Shown here one piece after another: positions 39,401-51,400 of a DNA stretch of 64,000 bases; within the stretch, counting starts at the first letter, position 1, and each line of letters starts with the position of its first letter. Both the position numbers and the translations under genes were made by a program. Source of the DNA: Anas platyrhynchos. Its lineage: Eukaryota > Chordata > Aves > Anseriformes > Anatidae. The notes beneath the pieces are model-generated. The model saw nothing but the letters and a program-made list of their open reading frames with translations, was not told the DNA's origin and did no database searches. The stretch spans positions 24,175,001-24,239,000 of the forward strand of contig NC_092592.1 of assembly GCF_047663525.1 (NCBI RefSeq), read 5' to 3'.

Positions 39401-42400
39401 ATCATGCAGTAATTACTGTAACGGGCAGAACAGACTCGGCATAGGGAGATAGTAAGATTTATTGCTTATTACTAACAAGCTAGAGAAGTGAGAAATAAAG
39501 GAAAGAAACCAAAAGCACCCCCATCCACCCTCTTCCACCTCCTCCCCCTGAGTGGCGCATGGGGGTTATGGTCAGTCTATAGCGCTTCTCTGCCGCTCCT
39601 TCTCGGTCACTCTCGTCCCCTGTGCTGTGGGGTCCCACCCACGGGATGCAGTCCTTGATGAACTGATCCAGCGTGGGCTTCCCACAAACAGCAGCTCTTC
39701 CAGAGCTGCTCCAGATATGGGTCTGTACCACGGGGTCCATCCCTCAGGAGAAAACCGCTCCAACTTGGCTCCTCCACAGGCAGCAGCTCCTGCCAGGTCA
39801 CCTGCTCCTGCGTGGGCTCCTGTCCACGGGCTACAGGTCCAGCCCTGAATCTGCTCCGGCAGGGATCTTCCGCAGGCGGCAGCCTCCATCGATGCAGGGC
39901 CACCTGCTCTGCCGTGGTCTCCTCCACGGGCTGCAGCGTGGAACCCTGCTCCACCATGGTATTCCATGGGCTGCAGGGGGACATCCTGCTTCACCATGGT
40001 CCTCACCACAGGCTGCAGGGGACTTTTGCTCCAGTGCCTGGAGCACCTCTCCCCCTCCTTCTTCATTGACCTTGGCACCTGCAAGGCTGTTCCTCACTCC
40101 TCTCACTCTCCCAGCTGTTGTGTGGCGCAGCATTTTTTTCCCCTGTCTTAAATATGCTCTCACAGAGGTGCAAAACAACATCACTTATTGCTCAGCTCTG
40201 GAAAACAATGGGGCCCTTACCAAACATGGGGCAGCTTCTAGATCCTTCTTACAGAAGCCACCCCTATGGCCCCCTGCTACCAAAACATTGCCACATAAAC
40301 CCACTACAACTTTTCGTTGCTCTTTTCCATGTTTGAAGTCTTGTGCATTCAGTGAGGAGAAGGAATGCTTTTTGATTATTCAGTGTGTTTATTTGGTGGA
40401 ATATCCCTTGCTGTTATTCAGGTGTTCTGAAGAGCTGAAATTCTTACCATATTCAGATTTTTGTATGTATTGACTGCTGTCTAATTATACAACTGTCAAG
40501 AGTTTCATTCTTTCAAGTAAAGTATTAAAAAGTCTGTAGTGTTTTTGGTTTGTCCCATTGATAATTTCTTTGTGCTAGATATTAACTTTATTTTTATGAC
40601 GGAGGAAGCAATCTGGAATTTGTATTGCCAGCATTATAGTTCACTAAGGTAAAATTTGCTTTAAGTATTCTTTAAAATGTCTAACATTGGACAAAACAGG
40701 AACTTGCTTTACAAGGTCAATACTTAAAAGGATTTCAAGGGTAAATCCAGATTTTCTTGTCAAATAATATGCATAGTCACATACAAAGATTAAGGTTTAT
40801 TTGAAAAATGGAAAGATAAATAACATTTGGTACAGTAATAATGAAATTGACTTGTTTAGGAGCCTGCGTATTTAAATGAATAAATTAGTCTCAGAAATCT
40901 TATAATGTCAGTGTTTCTAAAACATAATTCTGTTCTACTAATGATTTGTCTTAGCATACTGAACTGTGACACCATGAATTAACATTTTGAATAAGACATT
41001 GCTCAAGTATATCAAACACAAACTATGCTTTTGTTCTCTTGTAATGCCATGATCGTATAATGACAAGGAAGATGTTAGATACTGATATTATACTTGTCTG
41101 TCTTTTAAATGTGCTTAGTGAGGCAAGCTTGGAGTTATAGCACAGTCTAAAGTCTAAGTGGCCGGGAAGATTTAGCCCTTGTTATTACCTGTCTTTTTAA
41201 TGCGTTCTCTCTAGGGATGATATAGAAAAGTCAAAGTCATCGGGAGACTGGAAAGCTGTACATGATTTTTATTCTACAACATTTGATTCTTTCCTGGAGA
41301 TAAATGCTGCGTTTAAGGTAGAAAATAATTCATAATATTACTTAGTAGTTACCGTGATTTGGATCCTCAAAGCATTTAGATGCACATCAGTTAAAGGCTT
41401 GCAACTAGTTGCTCAAACCCACTAGGATTGTTTTATTATGATCTTACCTGCCTTTGGTACACAATGTGTTATGTCATTGATTTATTTATTCCAGTTTAAC
41501 CAACAGTATTTCAAGTCTAAGGTACTATATGTAAAGTACGTTCTACACAAACTACAGTTTAAAAATATTCAAGTTGATGCAGCTAATAGGCAAACCTGGA
41601 AACAGATATTCCCCGTCCTTTTAAAAAAAAAAAAAAAAAGTGATATGCATTCAAGTAGTATTGCTGCTCTGTTATGTTGGCATATTCAGTGTTCCTTGGG
41701 CAAGATCATATATTTGTGAAAAGTTTCTGAATATATGCTAAATTAATATTTCATTCTTACTACAAGATGTGCTTTTGATGTTTAATATGAACCTAAGCAA
41801 AATAACCTGCGACACTTAGTTACTTAATGAATATTGAATGGTTGTAACTTCATTCTTGAATGAATTGATCATCTCATGATCGATTTACACCAAAGATAGA
41901 AGATGAACATTCTGTGCAATTTATTATTTGAGACCTTCTACATTTTAAAATAGAACAATTAGGTAACGGAGTTATGTGAATAATGTTAAAGTGTAAGATA
42001 AATGTTCTTTAGTTTCATCTTTCACACATTAATAAAAGTGTCTTAGAGTCTTACGTTTTGATAAGGAAAATAAATATATATATCTGTATGTGTTTTGTTT
42101 AAAAGTGCTGATAAACTTTTATTTTGAAAGACATGTCAAATATTCGAAACATTTCAAAACCAAAATGTCTCGTTTATTATCTAATTGCAGAAAGATACCA
42201 ATTCTGCATTTAATACCATTGAGGACTCTGGAATCGATGCAAAATTTGTGAATGTTGTCTATGATGCCTTATTGAATACTGTAAGTAGAAAAAAGAATTC
42301 ATGTTTAATAATCTATCATTTCATCAAGTAAACTTTCTGAGAAGCAGTTTATACCAAAAGTATTTCTCAGATACGTATGATTTCTGAAGAATGTCTCCAA

Positions 42401-45400
42401 ACATACTTGAAATTGTCCTGTGAGGATTGCAATAAAGTCATGAAAATTGCTCTAGTAAAAGACAACAAAATTCTTGCTAGTATTAATACGGTTCATCCTG
42501 TGGTAGATCTCAGAGCGCTTGGAAGATAAGACACCAGTGTGGTGGGACACTGTGTGATGAGAGAGAGGGAAAATGTGAGGATGGGAGTAGTAAAAAGTAG
42601 ATACTGTGTCTAGTAAATGCAAGTCAGGAGCAGCGTAGAAATAATCTGTACGGCTTTTAAGTTGTTTGAAGTTTTGAAAGCCATGGTTGATACAACTTCA
42701 GGCCTCACCTAATAGCCTCTGAGGAAAGATACAGTCAAAGATTTCTTAGCTGGCTTGAATCACAGGCAAAACAAACTTGCCTTTTTGTACGCTCTTATAC
42801 CAAGCATGTATAATTTGATCAGATACGTTTTTTCCCTGCTCCTTTTTCCATAGCCTCAAGATGTTCAGAAATCAGTCCTAAAGGGAATAATTAATGGTCT
42901 GCTACAAGAATGGAAAGGGTAAGTATAACCAATGTTTGTGTTACTGTTCCAACGCTTACTTAGAACTGGTATACTTCCTATATTTTACTCTATTGTTTTA
43001 GCCAAAGAAATAAAATGTTCTCTTAAAACTTAACTTGACTCATAACTTGTCTCCTTTTGTCAGGCAAATCTAATGAGACTTAGCTTGAGCTCTGTAAGCT
43101 GACATTGAACCTCTGAGAAGCAGATCTAGCCATATATCCCCCCAGAAAATCTCAGCTGCTTGTTGCCAGGGCAGTCTTTCAGGAATCCCAACTGTGAGAT
43201 GAATTAGGGAATTTATCTAGAGTAAAATATATTCCTTCTGACCCTGACAATTATATAAGTTTTAACTTATATAATTTCTTGACTCAAAGTTTGCTTTGTA
43301 ATATCATTATACCATGTAGTATCAATATCATGTTTCAGCAGCACTGAAAGGGCAGTACAGCATGCAGAAATGATTATCCAGGAGGCATGGAGAGGACAAG
43401 ATTTTAGCAAGAAGTAATAAAGTGAGAATGTAGCATACTTAGTATGATTCAAAAAGAGATGTAGCAAGAGACAGCCCTTTGTTGCAACTCATCCTTAACC
43501 CTACCTGTGGCTATTGCTTTCTCTACTTTTTTTTTTCCTACCTTTAGAGAGTAGTCAGAATCTTAGAAACTGTCCTTTCAGTGATGATCCTGAATATGGT
43601 ATTCAACATGTATTGACAAAACAAAGTTAAATCCTAGGGTGTGTGATACCCTAACTATTGATGTGTATATATATTGTATACATACAGCATTTCCAATACA
43701 TTCATTGATTTGTAGGCCGCGAACAAAAGATGATCTTAGAGCATACTGTATACTTCTACAGGTAAGAAAAATACAGTATTTTTAGTTAAGTACATGTCTA
43801 CTTAATTTATAATCTATAAACCAGTATACTATGCAAACAAGATACTTAGTATAACTGATAAATTTCACATTTAATTTCCTGTCATGAGATCGTATTAACA
43901 TATGGAAGAAGTGTAGGGTATGCATGATGGGAACAGGAGTTTAATGGCAGAGTTGATGGGGTAAGACTGCATACATTAAACCCATGAACTGAGAACACAG
44001 GCATGCAATTGTTTCCTATCACTTAGTATTGAAAGAGCAAATGTTTTAGAAGGTTATTTCCTACTTATTGTCAGATCTCCTTTATTGCTATGTTGCAACA
44101 ATGATCTTTCCCAAAAGTTTCAATATATACATTTTTTGGTATTACAGTAATTTTCACTAGTATTGCAGTTTATCCAGCAGTCTCCCTCCAATCTATCTTA
44201 TTCTCCATTGTCTGATTTCTGTCTACATTAACTGATTACCTTTCCTACTAAAATTGATGAGCATTTGTAACAAATTCCCCCTTTAAGCTTTGCTAGTGCA
44301 GATAACACCTCTCCACATGAGAGAATCTTCTGCTGTTACTTGAAAGATCAGATAGTAATTTAGTTCTTGGAGACAACAGTTTTCTTCTCTGGGGTGGCAC
44401 GTTAGCTGTGAATTATGAGGAATCATTCTACAGAAAAGTGGGAGTGTGTGGACTCATAAGAGGGAAAATAAGGAGTGCGTGGAAAGACTGGAGAATCCTT
44501 ATTACTGAGACTGAAAGCTCATCACGCGGAGTGTAATTTATGTGCTATACAGTAAATGATAATCCAGAAAAAATATATTGAATACTGCTTTTGTTACCTG
44601 TGGGCTTTCTTTTGAAACACAAAAAAAAAAAAATAATAATCCATACTTTTGCATTATAGAAGATGCAGATTTTTCATTTGAATAGAAGTTGCAAATCATT
44701 TTTTTCATAGTTTTTACCACTGTCGCAGCAATTTTCTGAATTATTTTCCTGCGTAATTGTGTTGACAACAACAAACATAAGAAACAGTCGTAATGACATT
44801 TTCCCTTTATGCAGTTTGTTAACCTAACACATTTTTTTAATCTTTTTCAGAATCCTCAATTTAGTAACACTTCTACTTATGTCATCTATGCTCACTTGCT
44901 AAGACAGATAGCAGCCTTAACAGAAGCTGACCATCATTTCCTAGTGCACTGGTCTAAAAAGTAAAAAAACAATAAAAAAAATTAAATTAAAAATTCAATT
45001 TTTAGGATTACAATTGTTACTGTATTTCCATGGATGTTGACTGTTTTATATTATATATAAATTATATGAAAGTTGACTACAGAGATTGTTTTGTTGTTTT
45101 CAAAGTACATTTGGACATAGTAAACGAAGTGATACTGATTTATAGATGCAAACTGTATATAATGTATAAAAATGATTATGCAAAAAAGCTTTGATTGCAA
45201 AATAAGCTAAATTATTTTTACATAACTTATGCAAAAAATGTAAATTTTCTAGATACATGCCTAGATAATGATATTGATATCAACATCTTTATGGTCTTCC
45301 TTTAAATAAAGGTGTTTCTTGCATTATTTCCAAAAGATACTGTAGCTTTGCTGTATTACATGAAAACCACAAATAAAATTAAGTCCATGCTGATAGTGTA

Positions 45401-48400
45401 ATAGAGATGGTGACAGAATGTAGTTAAAGCATTAGATTTTAATTACTTGAAATAATTCTAATAGCATCTAGCTATTAGTCATGTGGGGGTAACTGCCAAA
45501 AAAGTGGTTTTTGAAGTTTGTATGCAGGTTGCCTTCCTTATAATGACTGCGCCAAAAGTTCAATTTCGGGTTTTTTGAAAAAAAAAAAAAAAAAGTTTGT
45601 GTATGTTCACAATTCCCTGTCTCTTAGGGAAACTCTTAATTAAGGATTTTCTTCTCTGCAAGGATGAAAATTATATACATATATTTCTCCCCCTGAAATA
45701 TGTCCAGATTTGCTTAATACTGTGTTACTTTATTATTTAATTTGAATCAGTATTTACAAACCAGATGAACCCTTTTGGTTAAGGATACAAAAGGCATATT
45801 GATGTTCTTATTCTTAAAATAAGTACTAGAATTTTGAAACATAGAAATAGAAGAGCTTTTATTTGCAAAATGATGCTTTAATAAATCTACTCATGTATTA
45901 TATCTACACGTATTTTTGCTGTATTACAAAAGTGGTGCAGCACATAACTTTATATATGCACTTGTCACAAGTGTATGAAGTATTTTCCACTATTCATTCA
46001 ATAGGGCTAAGTATCTCAAAATCAAAAATTGAGACTTCCTCAGTATTCAGATTGTGGAGTAAAAGAGAGAGGGGATGTTTATTTTTTGTTTACTTCTGTT
46101 TATTAAAGTCAAGAACAAGTGATGATTCTTTTGTAAATTTTTTAAAGATACAGACATTAAAAAGTGTATTTAAATGCAGAGCGTTGCTGCATGCCAGTAT
46201 TTAAAAGCATGGTTCTTCGAACTTTATCTTTGGAACTTAGTTTTTAAAATGGGATGGCATGTTCTTCAGCAAATAGTATTGAAATCTGATAATATAGGCT
46301 TCTGTTTGAACAGCAATCACATGAGAGTAACTGTAGCTTGTTTCTTTTAGGATTTCACAGAGGAGGTTCAAGCAAGTGGTGGACAGGTTACTGCAATTTA
46401 TTTCTTTGCGCCTGTTTCCTGCAAAACCTGAAGAATTTCCACCCATGATGAAATGTACCTGGTGGATTCCATCAGCAACCAAAGTCTTGGCATTATTTAG
46501 TAGGTTTTTTCCTTAAACTGTGCATGCATGTAGATGTATAATGTATATGTATATTTTCTTGCATTTTGTATGTGTATGCATGTACGCATATGGGAGCAGA
46601 GGAGGGTGGTTAATCTCTCTCTCCACTTACAGTGGAAATGGACATTGGTAGTAACACAGTACGAACTACAGTATAAGAGAATGCCAAAAAATAGTAAGCA
46701 GGAAAAAAAGTCTATTGGCAAGACCTCATACTTGCTTTTTACTAGAGGATAATTGCTATGCATCATTTTCCTGTAATAAAAACAGATCATTAGAAGAAAA
46801 ATCCACAGAGGTAACCAATAGTAAAGGTTTCCCTTAGATTTATAAAAATCTTTTAAACATGCAATTGCTACAATTTCTTCTGTAAGTGGTTTAGCTTCAC
46901 AGATTTTTTTTAAATCTAGGTATCTTAAGCAATGTGTATTCCTCCTAAGTTCAAAACTACAGCATAGAAAAAGTAAATCCCTGTCCAGCTCAACACAGAG
47001 CACAGCAAATTTGACCATTGTAAATGCAGTCTTTCTCCTCTCCCAATCACCAATAGTTTATAGAAATGGAAGACCTAAGGACAATACCCTTTTCTTGAGG
47101 GGTAGAAAGTCCTTCTTTGCTTCATGCTGCCTAGGAGAAAATGAAACCATCAAGTGAAAGTTAAGATTGAAATGAGGATGTTTTCATTTCTCTGGCTACT
47201 TAAAATAACTTCTGTATAAAAGAACTCTGCACAGCCCTCCCTATACAGTGGCACAGTTTAGACACACAAGTTCAGTTGTATCCTAGAACATGATTCTTCA
47301 CTTGTGTTCTGTAGTCACCTGTGAAAGAGTTGCTAGTTCATTAATTCTGCACATATTCCTCTGGGAAAAGGGATTTTAAATCATTCAAAATAGACCACCT
47401 GATATGAAGGTGTTTAAGAAATCTATCAAACTGGTTTTCATCGACTTCAGAAGAATATATCATTCTTTGTCTATGAAACTTTAAATTAGTGTATGTCATT
47501 AGGTGGGATACAGTCAAATACTGTAGAGGAATTGCTCTTGAGGTCAGAAATATATCAAGTTTATTTTACCATAGTTGGGCTGATCTGGAAAATTACTATT
47601 TTTTAAAGCTATTAATATGATGCAGTAAGTTGTTATGTTACACTTGTAATTCTGTAGCTAACACTCTGACAAAGTTATTAGTAGCCCATTTGTTGTCTTT
47701 TCTGTCATCTTTTTCTTTTACTGCTGCTCAGAATGCTTAGAAAACATGTGCATAATCCAGGCAGTACTTTGAAAGACTACTGTATTTTTTTGTAGATGCT
47801 GCAAATAGTCTGATTAGCCCCCCTATTATTTCATATATGGATTTCTATAATTCTACACTTGATCACATTGATCTTATGGAAGAATATCATAACTGGCAAT
47901 GTTATGGAAATTCTCACAGGTAAGGAAAAATTGGCTGTTTCTTATCATGTATTATTTTAAAGCACCACATCTGTGTGTGTGTTTATTGCCACACTAAATG
48001 TATTTTACTGGAAAAAATATAATACAGCTACTGTTTGCAGAAACTGTGTGGATATGATGTCAACTAATAAATCTCATTCTACCTTTGCAAACTGGACAGA
48101 AGAATAAAATCCAGATCATAACATTAGTTTATTATGTATAGGTGTAGATTCAGTGATGTGTTAATTGTATCTTACTGTGAACATATTTTAACTTCTAACA
48201 CATTCATGGAAAGTGGCACAGTGTGCATATTTAACATTTATTGATGGTATCGAAATATTCTGTTTGTGGGTCTGATCATATTTGCTCCAGTAAAATCAGT
48301 CATATTTACTTCTTTTATACAAAACTTAAACCTTTACAGGCTCAAGGCAGCCACAAGTATGATCTAGAAATGTGGAGAAATAGGCATTAAATCTTCCTGT

Positions 48401-51400
48401 TAAGATTTAAAATCTGATTGGGAAGGAGGAGGGAAAAAAAAAAGAAAAAGACATGATAGCGATAAATGCACAGTAGTCTTTGAGTAGTCTCAAAGCATTG
48501 GAATCTGTATACTGCTGAGCTTCAGATTTTTTTTTTTTTTTTTTTTTTGCATGGGCACCATCTGGCTGCTTTGGCACCCACATCCAAACTTATAAAAGGG
48601 CTGTGAGATTTCCACCTGCTCCAGTTCTTTTCAGTTAGCTGGGACATGGGGTATATATCAAAACAAAGTTTGTGTGATACATAGCTTTGGAAGTAATGCA
48701 GACTAGCTGTATTATTCTTAAAATATGTTTAGTTCTTGTACTGTTAGAGCCATATTTTTTTCCCAGTTTTACAGCCTATAAATTTGTATTGTTTAACTTT
48801 AAAATTATAATAAAAAAATAATTCAAGGCTCTATGCTTAGTATTAAGTAGGACCAGTATAAGTCCCAGCTTACCTTGCCCATGAAGTATTTTGAAATACA
48901 CAGTTCTTCCAAATAAGTTGACACTGCTTGGTAAAACATTTTGTGTTAGGATTTCCAGCAGATCAACTGAGAATCTTTTTTCCTCATTTTCTTTCTTTCC
49001 TAAAGACATTAGAATCCAGAGCTCCTCGCAGGCAGGATTCAGGGTGCACATGTAGAGTCCGGATTCAAGATGCACACAGAGTCTGAAGCTCCGGGTGTCT
49101 TAGTATGAACTTCTGCTAGGTGATGCATGAGCTAATCAACAAAAAACTTACTGAAGTAACCAAGTAAAGTAAATCTTTTACCGTAATGATTTCTGAAGGT
49201 TTTCAAAATTGCTAGTAATATTTGACTGCAGTGGAATGTAGCTGTGATATGTTAGAAGTCCCGAGCATTTGTAGCCCTGGCTTAAATCAGAAGGATCTGT
49301 AGGAAATCAGTATTTTCTGAAAATCAGAGCAGAAAATAAGGCAAAACAGAAATACTTCTGTGTACTAATGAATGCTGTACCGAGATAGCTGTTTAGTTTG
49401 TATTAAATAATATATTCTTACTTTAATTCAGTGTAGCAATTAAAATCTAGTATTTAAAGCAGAAAACACTTCTTGCCATCTATTATTGAAGACTGCTTTT
49501 TATTACGTCTATAGGTGATAAACATAATAGTAGTATATTCAGGATATGTATTATTCTATTGCTAAGTAGAATTTCTAGTCGTATTTATAACTAAACAATT
49601 TGAGTTCTACTGAATTGATTATCTATGTATACAATGAAAAAACAAAAACCCCGGCAGCTATTTCCAAATCAATGTCAGCAGAGGGAAGGTAGTTACTGAA
49701 CTATAATGTAAAAATTCTCTCCTCTTTTCTTAAGAAAGTACTATGCTAGCTGCTAAAAATGAAATTTTATCTTTTTTTTTCTCTTGTCATTCAGGTTTTC
49801 TTTCTGTCAATATCCATTTATTATTTCTATAGCAGCAAAAAAGGTTATTATTCAAAGGGATTCAGAACAACAGATGATAAGTATTGCACGAGTAAGTCAT
49901 TTCATGATAAATGGTTGTGTCTAATAAGTTGGTATCTTATCAGTTTTTCTTAGGTAAATATTCCATACAGCCTTTCATCACGACTTGTGATATATTGGGC
50001 TATCCTGAAAAAAAGAACTTGAGCCATTTTTCTATTACTAGCCTACTAATGTCCATGCTGGATTATCTCCATATTTATTTTTTTTTAATTTAATATGCTT
50101 TATTTTAAGATGCTTACAAACATCAGTGTCATGGAGAAAGTTACAGTAAATGTGTTGTTGGTTTTTGTGTTTTGTGTTGTTTTTTTTTGGTTTTCTTTTT
50201 GACTTTTGGAGAAACCAGATCAACATAACTGTGTTTGATAAGAAACCAGCATGTTAAATTGACTAGGTAATTAAGGAAGAGAGAATTTTGGTCTGTTTCG
50301 TATTTCATTCCATGAAGATGTGATGTTGTGGAAGACCAAAACATAACAAATCACAGAAGAGGTACTGCTTCTGGGCAACCTCTTGCTTTTTGAAAGAGAT
50401 TTTGTCTCCCTCTATTGGTGATAACTTTCTTCAGGTGCTAGGAGTTACTGTTTTCCTCAGTGCTCGATGTGGCAGCACCACTTAATCTGTTCATTGTTTG
50501 CTGGATGTATCTTGTGAATAGCTAAGTGAAGCATCAGACAGCCTCTGGAATCTTGTGGTTGTTTTTAACTATTTTGGGAGTTTGAAAGTTTGCCATGCAA
50601 TTGCCACCTGCTTGTTATATATCCTGATAATTTCACATAGTGTGAATGATGTTTGCAGTCAAAAAGAGATGGCATTCCTCTGTATCTCTTAGCAGATACT
50701 GAAGCATCTGTTGTATCAGGGCAATTTAATGCAAGATACTAAGGACTTCTTAAATTTAATAAGTGTGGTACTTTGTTTTTTAAATGAAGATGTGACATGT
50801 ATGATGTTTTTTCATTCGAATAGCAAAGCCTTGTGGATAAAGTCTCTCGCAGACAGAAACCTGACATGAATATGTTGTTCCTAAATGTGAAAGTGAGGAG
50901 GACGCACCTTGTTAGTGATTCGCTTGATGAGGTATTAAAAACGTAATTAAGTGATGTGTTGCTGCAAAATAGCAATTTCATTTAGATTTGATAAATCATA
51001 TTTAAATATTCCTGTGCTAAGATAGGGAATACATATATCTATAATACAAAATAAAAGAAACTGAGTTACTTTTTCACAGTAGCAGTGCTGCAGATAATAT
51101 TTAGATGATCAGAACTTTATTTTCTGTTCTTATACTTTTCCATAGTTAAGTTCCTAATGAAGATGCATGCTTGCATACCACGTGGTGTGTGTGTGTGTGT
51201 GTTTGCAATTTTTGTCTTAAGAGTAAAGTGCGTAATTATCAGATTATGTAGGATCTAGTTCCATGATAAGGAGCACAAATAATGACTAATCATCTAGTCA
51301 CTAGATGAGTTTGTTCTGTTCTAATTCCCAGAATACTTCTTATTCTTTTCTTTCACTAGCTTCTCTATCTTAAAACAATTATTATAGGCTTTCTTTTCTT

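Larger units (their letters stand above)
41318..44850 (+). other. HECTD2: HECTD2 introns 4-7 region
   Basis: Between the four small exons in this span the sequence is AT-rich intronic DNA. It has an A17 run near 41623-41639 and a 12-bp inverted repeat at 43249-43276. No other gene, RNA or named repeat is recognised. Confidence 0.75.
46500..49794 (+). other. HECTD2: HECTD2 introns 9 and 10
   Basis: AT-rich intronic DNA on both sides of exon 10. It contains an A-rich tract near 48434-48450 and a T22 run at 48527-48548. No gene or named repeat is recognised. Confidence 0.75.

Noticed and set aside
39572..40473. Long open frames on both strands in intron 3 (170 aa minus, 266 aa plus)
   Set aside because: They lie in or run out of the solo LTR, are repetitive in Trp, Leu, Gln and Pro, and show no retroviral or cellular domain.
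46497..47018. A 173-residue minus-strand frame in intron 9
   Set aside because: Antisense to an intron, with composition typical of AT-rich noncoding DNA and no domain.
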